Shown here: one piece after another, positions 1 through 7,122 of the stretch | Layout: the number at the start of each line of letters is the position of its first letter | Position numbering within the stretch: position 1 is the first letter of the stretch | Translations under genes and position numbers: made by a program | Notes under the pieces: generated by a model | Told to the model about the DNA's origin: nothing | Database searches by the model: none | What the model saw: only the letters and a program-made list of their open reading frames with translations | DNA from: Planctomycetota bacterium | GTDB taxonomy: Bacteria > Planctomycetota > UBA1135 > GCA-002686595 | Assembly: GCA_029259675.1 (NCBI GenBank) | Contig: JAJDES010000465.1 | Coordinates: 1 to 8,753, forward strand | Length of the DNA: 8,753 nucleotides | Direction of reading: 5' to 3'

Positions 1-1584
1 TCATTGATTCCCGGCAAGCGTTACTCGCGCCGCTCGCGCTTCGCCGACGAACGCAAGTTGCGCGAGCTTTACGGGGAGCGCGGCTACATCGCCCACCGCA
101 GCTTGCCGCGCGGGGAGCGCTGGGAATTCCTCGACCCCAGACTTATCTACGACGTCAAGCAGCGCGAGGTGCACGTCACCTATCGGATCATCCAGGGCCA
201 GCAACACTTCATTCGGGAGATCCTGTTCGACGGCACGCGCTACACGCAGGATCGAATCCTGCGCCGCGAGCTTTCCATCAAGCCCGAAGACGTCGCCGAC
301 CTGATTGAGATCGAGCGTTCCCTGTCGCGCATCAGGCGCACGGGCTATTTCTCCAACGAACTCGATCCTTTCCATCCGCCCCCGGTTTACAGCTTTCGCG
401 ATACACCCGACCCGGCTTGGAAGGATCTTGTGTACACGGTGGAAGAGGGCAATGTGCTGCGCTTTGATTTGCGCGCAACGGCCGGCAGCGGCTTCGGCTT
501 CTCAGGCGGTGTCTCGCTGCAAATGCGCAACTTTGACGCATCCAATTTGCCGAGTTCGGCCAACCCCTGGACGGTCATCAAGGAGATCGCCAGTCGCGAC
601 GCCTTTCACGGTGCCGGGCAGTCGTTCCAGATCGAACTCTTCCCCGGCACGGAATTCTCGACCTATTCGATCAGCTTCCGCGAGCCGGATATCTTTCGGC
701 GCCACTTGGATCGCATCAGTTTGTACGTCGAAGCCTCGCGGCGCTTGCGGCGCGGATTTCGTTCGCACGATGAGGATCGCAAGAAGATCGGCTTTGAGTT
801 TGGTCGGCAACTGGACCAAGACTCATCGGTGTACGCCGGCTTCTACACGGGCAGCGTGGATGTCGACGATCTGGACACCGGCGGTGAGCCCGGCCTAGCT
901 ACGCCCCTGGGTGTACCCGAGCTGCTGGCCCAGCAAGAGGGCGAGAGCGATTTTGCATGGATTGAGTTCGGCTATCGCCGCAGTGAATTGGACCGGCTCT
1001 ACGCGCCGCGCGAGGGCTATCGATTCTCCTTCTCCAACTCCGTGTACGACAGCGGACTCGGCAGCGATCACGAGTTTGTTCAATCCGAAGTCTCCTGGGA
1101 CTGGCACATTCCCGTCGGCGAGGACATCGGCGATCCCAGGCCGGGATTGCACACCCGTTGGAATTTGGGCGTGATGTTTCCCTATGGCGATTCGGATCGG
1201 GTGCCCTACACGGAGCGCTTTTTCCTGGGCGGCCGGAACCTGCGCGGTTTCGAGCGGCGCGGCGTGGGTCCCAACCAAAACTCCTATCCGATCGGCGGCG
1301 AAACCCTGTTGGCCGGTACGGTCGAATATCGCTTTCCTCTGCTGTCGACGGTCCAGCCCGGCACCTACGAAAAGCGTGAGCAATTTTCGGCGGCCCTTTT
1401 TGCCGACGCCGGCATCACGGACCCCGATGACTTTTCCCTGGATCTCGGTGAGTTGAGAGCCTCCGTGGGCTTCAGCTTTTCGCTGGTCGCGGGCCTGCCC
1501 TTGACCCTGAGTTTCGGATTTCCGATCAAGGACGGCGCGGATGATGACAAGGAAACGTTCCGCTTCGATATCGGAGTCTTCTAA
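1..1584 (+). CDS. bamA: BamA/Omp85-family outer-membrane protein assembly factor, 5'-truncated
   Basis: This is the C-terminal 527 residues of an Omp85 (BamA/Tob55) protein; the frame is open at the left edge, so the start and earlier POTRA domains lie outside. BamA folds and inserts beta-barrel proteins into the outer membrane. Residues about 1-68 look like the end of one POTRA domain (the 'LYGERGYI' stretch followed by a 'VTYRIIQG' strand). Residues about 69-152 are the last POTRA, ending in 'VYTVEEGN'. The rest is a 16-strand-type barrel (surface antigen D15 family) with many alternating strands. The loop-6 signature is present as 'LRGF' (R415, G416, F417), followed by 'RRGVGP'. The chain ends in a terminal Phe (FDIGVF), as expected of a beta-signal. 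It lies upstream of lpxD, a classic linkage, but no skp/ompH gene lies between. TamA or another Omp85 paralogue is possible; the lpx linkage favours BamA. Confidence 0.9.
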   Translation, partial: SLIPGKRYSRRSRFADERKLRELYGERGYIAHRSLPRGERWEFLDPRLIYDVKQREVHVTYRIIQGQQHFIREILFDGTRYTQDRILRRELSIKPEDVADLIEIERSLSRIRRTGYFSNELDPFHPPPVYSFRDTPDPAWKDLVYTVEEGNVLRFDLRATAGSGFGFSGGVSLQMRNFDASNLPSSANPWTVIKEIASRDAFHGAGQSFQIELFPGTEFSTYSISFREPDIFRRHLDRISLYVEASRRLRRGFRSHDEDRKKIGFEFGRQLDQDSSVYAGFYTGSVDVDDLDTGGEPGLATPLGVPELLAQQEGESDFAWIEFGYRRSELDRLYAPREGYRFSFSNSVYDSGLGSDHEFVQSEVSWDWHIPVGEDIGDPRPGLHTRWNLGVMFPYGDSDRVPYTERFFLGGRNLRGFERRGVGPNQNSYPIGGETLLAGTVEYRFPLLSTVQPGTYEKREQFSAALFADAGITDPDDFSLDLGELRASVGFSFSLVAGLPLTLSFGFPIKDGADDDKETFRFDIGVF

Positions 1585-1631
1585 AGCGTGGCCGGACCCC
1601 GCAGGGGTGCGGATAATGCCGTGCCTCGGAA

Positions 1632-1651
1632 CAGCCGCGGTCTAGCGGTTG
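1632..1651 (+). other. Small hairpin overlapping the lpxD -35 box
   Basis: CAGCCGC (1632-1638) and GCGGTTG (1645-1651) pair over 7 bp, with one G-U, around a GGTCTA loop. It lies 48 bp after the bamA stop codon and its right arm contains the first three bases of the TTGACA box. It could help end the bamA transcript, but there is no U-tract. A second short inverted repeat (ACCCC-GCA-GGGGT, 1596-1608) lies just upstream, also without a U-tract. Both may be chance in GC-rich DNA. Confidence 0.25.
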
Positions 1652-1678
1652 ACAGTCGCGGGTGCGGGCGGCTACACA
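1649..1678 (+). promoter_or_regulatory. Predicted sigma70-type promoter for the lpxD operon
   Basis: A perfect TTGACA (1649-1654) is followed after 18 bp by TACACT (1673-1678), which matches TATAAT at four of six positions. Transcription would start near 1685, giving a leader of about 70 nt before the lpxD ATG. The placement, in the only sizeable gap between bamA and the tightly packed lpx genes, supports it. The consensus may differ in this lineage, and no start site has been mapped. Confidence 0.5.
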
Positions 1679-1757
1679 CTAGCAGTCTTCGCTTCCAGGA
1701 TCCGGCCCGCCGCGCAGTAGGGAGGCCGAAAGGGCCCAAGATGGGGTCCTCATTCGC

Positions 1758-2828
1758 ATGATCAGCCGCACTATCGAGGAACTGGCAGAGCTCTGCGGAG
1801 CGACTGTTGATGGCGATGCCACACGCTCTGTTGAGGGCCCGGCGACGCTTTCCGAAGCCAGTCAGAACGAAATCAGTTTTCTCGGCAACCCCAAGTATCG
1901 GGCGCTCTTGAATCAGACGCGCGCCTGTGCGGTTGTGGTCGGTGAAGACGAGGAACGCCACCGGGAGGACTTGACCTTTCTGCGCTGCGCGAATCCGAGT
2001 CGCGCCTTCAGCGAGGTCGTTCAGGCTTTTCGCGAAAACCGCGCCGCGCCCCAGCCGGGCGTTCATCCGACGGCAACGCTTGCCGAAGACGTTCAGCTCG
2101 GGGCCGAAGTTTCGATCGGTCCATACTGTGTGGTCGCAGCCGGCACGACGCTCGCGGAGCGGGTCGTGCTGCATGCGGGCGTGACGATCGGCGCGGGTGT
2201 AAGCGTCGGTGCCGGCAGCATTCTTTATGCCAACGCCACCATTTACGACGGTGTGACTGTCGGTGCGGATTGCATCTTTCACTCCGGCGTCGTCATCGGA
2301 TCGGACGGATTCGGTTTCGAACCATCCGAGCAGGGCTGGGTCAAGATTCCCCAATGCGGCAGCGTCACCATTGGTGACCATGTTGAAATCGGAGCGAACA
2401 GCTGCGTGGACTGCGGCCGCTTCAGCGATACCGTGATTGGAAACGGAGTCAAGATCGACAACTTGGTGCACATCGCTCACAATTGCCAAATCGGAGATCA
2501 CAGCCTATTGGCCGCTCAGGTGGGCATCGCCGGCTCCTGCGTACTCGGCAAGCAGGTGGTGATGGGGGGCCAAGCTGGAATCTCCGGCCACGCAACGCTG
2601 GGCGATGCGGTGCGCGTGGCGGGGCGCTCGGCGATTTTCGGCGACCTGGAGGGCGGAGCGGATTATCTCGGGCACCCGGCTTTGCCGCGCAAACGGGCGC
2701 TGCGCATTCTCGCCGCACAGAAGCGCTTGCCGGAAGTATTGAATCAGATCAGGGAGTTGCAAGAGCGACTGGAGCTTTTGGAGCGGGACCGGGCCGGATC
2801 CGCGGGCATGGAAGAGGAGGGTCTGTGA
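1758..2828 (+). CDS. lpxD: UDP-3-O-(3-hydroxyacyl)glucosamine N-acyltransferase LpxD
   Basis: LpxD transfers a 3-hydroxyacyl chain from acyl-ACP to the 2-amino group of UDP-3-O-acyl-glucosamine, the third step of lipid A synthesis, in the cytoplasm. The 356 residues are near the usual 340-350. The N-terminal uridine-binding domain (about 1-100) has the family 'NPKYR' motif (44-48). Residues about 101-300 form a left-handed beta-helix of hexapeptide repeats. 'GFGF' (184-187) and the catalytic His in 'HIAHN' (H241, matching E. coli H239) are present. The tail (about 312-345) is helical, with a likely short coiled coil. ATG 1758 is the only in-frame ATG/GTG/TTG near the correct N-terminus; the ribosome-binding site in front is weak (a GGGG at 1743-1746). 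It is the first gene of the operon, and its stop overlaps the next start by 4 bp. LpxA is excluded by the N-terminal domain and because a better LpxA lies downstream. Confidence 0.96.
   Translation: MISRTIEELAELCGATVDGDATRSVEGPATLSEASQNEISFLGNPKYRALLNQTRACAVVVGEDEERHREDLTFLRCANPSRAFSEVVQAFRENRAAPQPGVHPTATLAEDVQLGAEVSIGPYCVVAAGTTLAERVVLHAGVTIGAGVSVGAGSILYANATIYDGVTVGADCIFHSGVVIGSDGFGFEPSEQGWVKIPQCGSVTIGDHVEIGANSCVDCGRFSDTVIGNGVKIDNLVHIAHNCQIGDHSLLAAQVGIAGSCVLGKQVVMGGQAGISGHATLGDAVRVAGRSAIFGDLEGGADYLGHPALPRKRALRILAAQKRLPEVLNQIRELQERLELLERDRAGSAGMEEEGL
2815..2827 (+). promoter_or_regulatory. Shine-Dalgarno and GTG start fixing the lpxC/fabZ N-terminus
   Basis: A full AGGAGG (2815-2820) sits 4 nt before GTG 2825, inside the last codons of lpxD. 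The frame stays open further upstream within lpxD, but this site, together with the N-terminal LpxC homology beginning 'RLQRTL', sets the start at 2825. The GTGA overlap implies coupled translation. Confidence 0.8.
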
Positions 2829-4114
2829 GGCTTCAACGAACCCTGCGCACCGCAGTCGAGTTTTCTGGACCCGGTCTGCATTCCGGTGAAGACGTGCAAG
2901 CGCGAATTTTGCCGGCGCCCCAGGGAACGGGCGTGGAATTCGTGCGCACCGATGTGCCCGACGCGCCCTCGATCCCGGCCAACATCGCCTACCACTCCTC
3001 GAAGGAACGGCGCACGCGCTTGGTGCGCGGCGGCAGTGAGGTCGAAACCGTAGAGCACCTCCTGGCGGTTTGCTCGGCGCTGCAAGTGGACAACTTGACT
3101 GTCGAGCTTTCGGGGCCGGAGTTGCCGGGGCTCGACGGAAGCGCGCAGGTCTTGGTTGAGTTGTTCCAGCAGGCGGGCATCGTGGAACAGAGGGCCGAAG
3201 CGCGCCGCTTCCAATTGGAGCAGCCGATTTTTGTGCGCGAGGGCTCCGCCACCCTGGTCGCGCTGCCCGTGGACCGACCGGTGCTGACCTTGCAATACAT
3301 CGCGTCCTTCGACGACCCCGATGTGATGGGCGGCTCCTTTCAACTCGACGTAACTTCGGAGTCCTTCGAGCGCGAGGTTGCTCCCGCACGCACCTTCTGC
3401 TTGGCTTCGGAAGTCGACGCCCTGCGCAAGGCGGGCATGGGCAAGGGCGCCACACGCGAAAACACTTTGGTGCTGGGGGATCCGCAGACCGTGATGCGCA
3501 TGCCCGATGAGCCGGTGCGCCACAAGATGCTGGACCTGTTGGGCGATCTTTATCTGCTCGGCGCCGATTTGCAGGCTCACATCATCGCCACTTGCTCGGG
3601 GCACTCGACCAATGCCGAGCTGGTCAGGCGCTTGCTCGATTTGATGAAGGAGCAGGAAACCGGCGGTTTGATCACGCGCGAAACCGGTCTCGACATTCGC
3701 GAAGTGATGCGGCTATTGCCCCACCGCTATCCCTTCCTTCTGATTGACCGAGTAATCGAAATCGACGGCTACCACCGCGCTGTGGGAGTCAAGAACGTTT
3801 CCATTAACGAGCCGCAGTTTCAGGGGCACTTTCCAACGCACCCGATCATGCCCGGCGTTTTGCAACTCGAGGCCATGGCTCAGTTGGCCGGAGTGTTGTT
3901 GTTGCGGAAGCTTGAGAACACCGGTCGACTCGCCGTTCTGTGGGCAATCGACAAGGTCAAATTGCGCGGAACGGTCATCCCCGGCGATCAGCTTCGGATT
4001 GAAGTCGAAACGATTCGCATGAAGGACAAGATCGGCAAAGTGCAGGGGCGGGGCACCGTGGCGGGCCGCACGGTGTGCGAAGCAATACTGACTTTCACCA
4101 TGGTGGAAGAGTGA
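2825..4114 (+). CDS. lpxC/fabZ: Bifunctional UDP-3-O-acyl-GlcNAc deacetylase / 3-hydroxyacyl-ACP dehydratase (LpxC-FabZ fusion)
   Basis: A single 429-residue protein with two enzymes. Residues about 1-275 are LpxC, the zinc deacetylase that commits UDP-3-O-acyl-GlcNAc to lipid A. Visible residues are 'TVEHL' (E77, H78), 'RHKMLD' (H233, D237) and 'CSGH' (H260). The spacing H233-D237-H260 equals the E. coli H238-D242-H265 spacing, so the zinc site looks complete. After a linker of about 12 residues, residues about 287-429 are FabZ, the hot-dog-fold dehydratase of 3-hydroxyacyl-ACP in fatty-acid elongation. It has 'LPHRYPFLLIDRV', the catalytic His in 'FQGHFP' (H335) and Glu in 'LEAMAQ' (E349), again at the E. 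coli H54/E68 spacing. There is no stop or frameshift at the junction. Such fusions are known, mainly outside Proteobacteria. The gene overlaps lpxD by 4 bp and lies 15 bp before lpxA. Both activities are expected to be functional. Confidence 0.96.
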   Translation: MRLQRTLRTAVEFSGPGLHSGEDVQARILPAPQGTGVEFVRTDVPDAPSIPANIAYHSSKERRTRLVRGGSEVETVEHLLAVCSALQVDNLTVELSGPELPGLDGSAQVLVELFQQAGIVEQRAEARRFQLEQPIFVREGSATLVALPVDRPVLTLQYIASFDDPDVMGGSFQLDVTSESFEREVAPARTFCLASEVDALRKAGMGKGATRENTLVLGDPQTVMRMPDEPVRHKMLDLLGDLYLLGADLQAHIIATCSGHSTNAELVRRLLDLMKEQETGGLITRETGLDIREVMRLLPHRYPFLLIDRVIEIDGYHRAVGVKNVSINEPQFQGHFPTHPIMPGVLQLEAMAQLAGVLLLRKLENTGRLAVLWAIDKVKLRGTVIPGDQLRIEVETIRMKDKIGKVQGRGTVAGRTVCEAILTFTMVEE

Positions 4115-4117
4115 GAG

Positions 4118-4132
4118 AGGGAATCCATTTTG
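4118..4132 (+). promoter_or_regulatory. Ribosome-binding site and TTG start of lpxA
   Basis: AGGGA (4118-4122) lies 7 nt before TTG 4130, in the 15-bp gap after the lpxC/fabZ stop. No ATG or GTG precedes the first hexapeptide repeat in this frame, and the protein from TTG begins 'MATKIHPTAVI', the usual LpxA N-terminus. A TTG start may lower the initiation rate. Confidence 0.75.
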
Positions 4133-4987
4133 GCTACTAAAATTCATCCGACGGCGGTGATCCAACCCGGTGCTGAACTGGGCGTCAATGTCGACATCGG
4201 TCCCTACACCGTGGTTGGTCCGCGAGTGAAAATCGGGGATCGGACTCGCATCGGGCCGCAGGTGGTCATTGACGGCGTGGCCACGTTGGGCGCTGACAAT
4301 GTGATTTTTGGCCAAGCCAACCTGGGCGGCGCGCCCCAGGATCTCTCTTACCAAGGTGAGGACACTTGTCTGCGCATTGGAGCGGGCAACACCATTCGTG
4401 AGTTTGTCACGATCAATCGGGGCACGGTTAAGGGCGGTGGGGTGACGCGCATCGGCGACGGCTGCTTGCTGATGGCTTGCAGTCATGTCGCCCACGACTG
4501 CCATTTGGAGGACGGAGTTATTCTCGCCAACAACGTGTTGCTCGCCGGCCATGTTTTTGTGGGCCGCAAAGCAAACGTCAGTGGCGCGGCCGCGGCTCAC
4601 CACTTCGTTACCATCGGCGCCCTGGCCTATGTCGGTGGCTTGACGCGCTTGGTGCAGGATGTTCCCCCCTTCATGATTGTGGAAGGCCACCCCAGTCGCG
4701 TGCGCAATGTGAACACAATCGGTCTGCAGAGGGCCGGTTACGAAGAAGATGAAATTGAAAGTCTCAAGGCTATTCACCGCCAAGTCTTCCGTTCCGGCGA
4801 ACCCAGGCGTCAGGTACTCGAACGCCTTCGCTCGGAGTTGCCGCCCGGTGACGGCGGTCGCGCGGGCGAACTGATCGAAGCTTTGCATCGCACCGAGATG
4901 GGCTCCAAGGGGCGCTATCGCGAAAGCCTGCGCGACGAGTTCGCCAAGGCCGGAGCCGAGTTGATTCTCGGAACCTCAAGCCGATGA
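4130..4987 (+). CDS. lpxA: Acyl-[ACP]-UDP-N-acetylglucosamine O-acyltransferase LpxA
   Basis: LpxA transfers a 3-hydroxyacyl chain from ACP to the 3-position of UDP-GlcNAc, the first and reversible step of lipid A synthesis. The 285 residues exceed the E. coli 262, mainly at the helical C-terminus. Residues about 1-185 form the hexapeptide beta-helix. 'PQDLSY' (69-74) contains D71, matching E. coli D74. 'SHVAHDC' holds the catalytic base H122 (E. coli H125). H141 in 'LLAGH' and H157 in 'AAHHF' match H144 and H160. 'VQDVPPFMIVEGHPSRVRNVN' (about 175-195) and the helical tail follow. Position 170 is Gly, like E. coli G173, the residue that permits a C14 chain there. The partner of E. coli Q161 is His (H158), and that of K76 is Ser (S73). 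It overlaps the next gene by 4 bp (ATGA). LpxD is excluded by the absence of its N-terminal domain. Confidence 0.96.
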   Translation: MATKIHPTAVIQPGAELGVNVDIGPYTVVGPRVKIGDRTRIGPQVVIDGVATLGADNVIFGQANLGGAPQDLSYQGEDTCLRIGAGNTIREFVTINRGTVKGGGVTRIGDGCLLMACSHVAHDCHLEDGVILANNVLLAGHVFVGRKANVSGAAAAHHFVTIGALAYVGGLTRLVQDVPPFMIVEGHPSRVRNVNTIGLQRAGYEEDEIESLKAIHRQVFRSGEPRRQVLERLRSELPPGDGGRAGELIEALHRTEMGSKGRYRESLRDEFAKAGAELILGTSSR

Positions 4988-6036
4988 GTGCCGCCGCTAA
5001 CGACGAAGTCGATCAATCCGGTGGAGGTGCGGCTCGGCCCCTGCGCGTGGCCGTGGTCGGTGTCGGCCATCTGGGGCGCATTCACGCCAAAATTTACGCT
5101 GAGGATCCCGCGGCCGAGTTGGTCGGTGTGGTTGACGTGCGCATGGATACGGCGCGCGAACTGGCGGCGGAGGTCGGTTGCGATGCATTCGAGCAAGTCA
5201 GCGATTTGCCCCAGAACATTGATGCGGTAAGCGTTGTCGTTCCGACCAGCTATCACGCTGAGGTTGCCGTGCCCTTGCTCGAGGCGGGCGTTCCATGTTT
5301 GGTCGAAAAACCGCTGGCTACGAATCTCGAGCAAGCTGACGCGATCTTGAGCGCAGCGTCGCGGGGTGGAACGACCGTCGCCGTGGGGCATGTCGAGCGC
5401 TTTCAGCCGGGCTTGCGCAAGGTGCGCGAATTGGGCATTGCACCGCGCTTCATCGAATGCCACAGGCTCTCAAGCTTCAGCTTCCGAAGCATGGATGTCG
5501 GCGTCGTGCACGATTTGATGATCCACGACTTGGATCTTGTGCTCGATTTGATGGGTAGCGAAGTCAAGGAGATCGACGCCGCCGGCGGAGCCATTCTCAC
5601 CAAGAGCGAAGATATGGCCTCGGTGCGATTGGTTTTCGAAGACGGTGGCCGGGCCAATGTGACGGCGAGTCGCGTTTCACTCACGCCCATGCGCCGCTTC
5701 CGACTCTTTTCCCCCGAGAGTTATGTCAGTTTGGATTTCACGGGCAATCAAGGACTCATGGTTCGCAAGGGACCCGGTTGGGAAGCCGGACGCGAAGACT
5801 TGTTCACCTTGGATCCCATGGAGCTAGCCAAGCGGGAAAACTTCGTTACGGGCGACTTGCTGGAGGTTGTGCAGCTTGAACTCACGGGCGAGCGCAAGCC
5901 CTTGCAGGCCGAGCTGAAGTCATTCCTCGACTCCGTTCGCAGCGGTAGCGAACCTGAAGTTACCGGCGAAGATGGACGCAGGGCGCTGTCGCTGGCGGAA
6001 AAGATCGTGGCTCAAATCAGGTCCCAAGCTTGGTGA
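4984..6036 (+). CDS. Gfo/Idh/MocA-family NAD(P)-dependent sugar oxidoreductase, lpxA-linked
   Basis: A 350-residue dehydrogenase of the Gfo/Idh/MocA family. After a low-complexity N-terminus (about 1-18), a Rossmann domain begins with 'VAVVGVGHLGRIHA' (G26-x-G28-x-x-G31). The family catalytic Lys is in 'EKPL' (K109). The C-terminal alpha/beta domain (about 125-320) has 'HDLMIHDLD', a D177-x3-H181-D182 motif typical of the active site. ATG 4984 overlaps the lpxA stop by 4 bp, and no strong Shine-Dalgarno precedes it, so translation is probably coupled. The position right after lpxA suggests a nucleotide-sugar substrate. In Acidithiobacillus and Leptospira a member of this family, GnnA, oxidises the 3-position of UDP-GlcNAc before amination by GnnB. 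No GnnB-like aminotransferase is seen here, so the substrate is unknown. The family is certain; the role is inferred. Confidence 0.88.
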   Translation: MSAAANDEVDQSGGGAARPLRVAVVGVGHLGRIHAKIYAEDPAAELVGVVDVRMDTARELAAEVGCDAFEQVSDLPQNIDAVSVVVPTSYHAEVAVPLLEAGVPCLVEKPLATNLEQADAILSAASRGGTTVAVGHVERFQPGLRKVRELGIAPRFIECHRLSSFSFRSMDVGVVHDLMIHDLDLVLDLMGSEVKEIDAAGGAILTKSEDMASVRLVFEDGGRANVTASRVSLTPMRRFRLFSPESYVSLDFTGNQGLMVRKGPGWEAGREDLFTLDPMELAKRENFVTGDLLEVVQLELTGERKPLQAELKSFLDSVRSGSEPEVTGEDGRRALSLAEKIVAQIRSQAW

Positions 6037-6149
6037 ACGGGACTTTTTCGGTGACTGGACTTGGCGAGTTCAGTCTTTTGATTGCGACGAGCGCGCCCAA
6101 GAAACTTCTGCGGCTCAGCCAGGTCTTCGTCATTGGAGTCAAGCTCTAG
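6033..6149 (+). other. Possible 38-codon ORF coupled to the oxidoreductase stop
   Basis: A GTG at 6033 overlaps the upstream TGA by 4 bp (GTGA), the same arrangement as lpxD to lpxC, and opens a 38-residue frame ending in TAG 6147-6149. The peptide has a plausible mixed composition (for example 'LLIATSAPKKLLRL') but matches no family I recognise, and no clear Shine-Dalgarno precedes it. It could be a short coupled peptide, the decayed start of a lost operon gene, or chance. Confidence 0.2.
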
Positions 6150-6165
6150 GTCCCGCATGACTGCC

Positions 6166-6186
6166 GGCCGCACCAATGGGGCGGCC
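6166..6186 (+). other. GC-rich hairpin after the lpx operon
   Basis: GGCCGC (6166-6171) and GCGGCC (6181-6186) pair perfectly around a 9-nt loop that itself contains CC and GG separated by AAT. It lies 130 bp after the oxidoreductase stop, so it could help end the operon transcript, but no U-tract follows. Confidence 0.25.
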
Positions 6187-6618
6187 AGGGCCGGGGCCGT
6201 TGCGCACTGCTTGGCGTTCGAGCCAAAGATGGTGTTTGTGCGCCGCACTTGGAGCATCGGGCGAAGCGGGCGGCTCTGACGAAGCACTGCCTGCATCAGA
6301 ATCGCGAGCTTGGCTCCGTTTGAGCCTCCAATGCGGGCTGGATCAGCCAGCGCTTGTGCCCCGCAGTCGCGGCCGAAGCTTGCTTCGTCGTTGGACCGCA
6401 CCGCACAGCAACAACTGGGCCGCTACGCGAAGTTGTTGCACCAAGGGCCGGACGAGCTTCGGCGTAAGTTTCGTGCGTTGTGGGAAGTTGGGGGGGATGC
6501 TAGCCTTCGGCGGAAAGTCACCCTGGCTGGGCAGGTGTTGCTCCGTCGGAATTCCTCGAGCCTAATGAGTACGTTTTGGGCCCTGTTCGATGTGCGGTTC
6601 GCCGCGCGTGTTGGGCCC

Positions 6619-6640
6619 TCCTGAACCTAAGGGTTCAGGA
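6619..6640. other. Perfect 9-bp inverted repeat with TAAG loop
   Basis: TCCTGAACC (6619-6627) and GGTTCAGGA (6632-6640) are exact reverse complements around TAAG. As RNA this is a stable hairpin; as DNA it could be a dimeric binding site. No U-tract lies on either side, so a classical intrinsic terminator is not supported. Confidence 0.45.
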
Positions 6641-6839
6641 ATACCACGGCCACGGCACGGCTGGGGGCTTTCCAACTCTTCCCGCGCCGCCGCGGACTTG
6701 CCCTCCACATGGAGCCGGTCCCGCCCGAAGAGGTTCCGAGTGCAAATGGAGCAGCGGCGCAGGCAGGCGCTGCGCATGCAGCTTCGAGCCGTTTTATTCC
6801 AACGGAAGCGAGCTGCTGAAGCGGTCTGCTGGGGGCGTC

Positions 6840-6853
6840 GGGCTTTCGAGCCC
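6840..6853 (+). other. Stem-loop with TTCG tetraloop
   Basis: GGGCT (6840-6844) and AGCCC (6849-6853) close a TTCG loop, a sequence known to make very stable RNA hairpins. A smaller CGTC-TTC-GACG hairpin follows at 6862-6872, and CCGTT/AACGG flank 6790-6806. Together they hint at a structured transcript upstream of the transpeptidase, but short stems are common in GC-rich DNA. Confidence 0.3.
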
Positions 6854-7122
6854 CGGCATTGCGTCTTCGACGTCCGTGCTTCGGTGCGCGAGGCCGCTTC
6901 GGGAATGGGAATCTGATGCGCCAAGCCATGCCTGCGGGATGTGAGCATGTACTCACGCTGGACGAAGGCTTTGCTACCCCAGGCCGTCTTGGAATCGGCC
7001 CCATTCGGGGAGGGGGTTGCACAAAAGCGGAGTCGTGGATTTTGCGCGTTGGGGACCAGCTATGTGGCGAGTTATCATCGCCATCTGGCCGTTCAAGGCC
7101 AATTCCAGAGGTTCACGCCAAC

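Noticed and set aside
2483..2824. Upstream extension of the lpxC/fabZ frame into lpxD
   Set aside because: The extra 114 codons only mirror lpxD in another frame. A strong AGGAGG with GTG at 2825 and LpxC homology beginning there set the real start.
2505..3604. Long minus-strand frames opposite lpxD and lpxC
   Set aside because: These are antisense shadows caused by high GC at third codon positions; the + strand genes are unambiguous and the antisense products match nothing.
6012..6401. 129-codon minus-strand frame from GTG 6401, overlapping the end of the oxidoreductase gene
   Set aside because: The amino-acid composition is not absurd, but there is no Shine-Dalgarno before the GTG, it runs into the convergent coding region, and no known family or motif is recognisable.
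6511..6540. GGAAAGTC followed by a GGCTGGGCAGG-like stretch, resembling the start of RNase P RNA
   Set aside because: The other universal RNase P RNA blocks (the GGTGCGGTAAGAGCGCACC-like and ACAGAACCCGGCTTA-like segments) are absent downstream, so the match is taken as chance.
6176..6916. Several overlapping + strand frames of 100-130 codons in the gene-poor gap
   Set aside because: They are rich in Arg, Ser, Cys and Trp, overlap each other in different frames and lack ribosome-binding sites, which is typical of GC-rich non-coding DNA.
6941..6956. GTGAG-N6-CTCAC inverted repeat as an operator for the transpeptidase
   Set aside because: The half-sites are only 5 bp, it lies about 180 bp before the start codon, and no matching regulator or second copy was seen.
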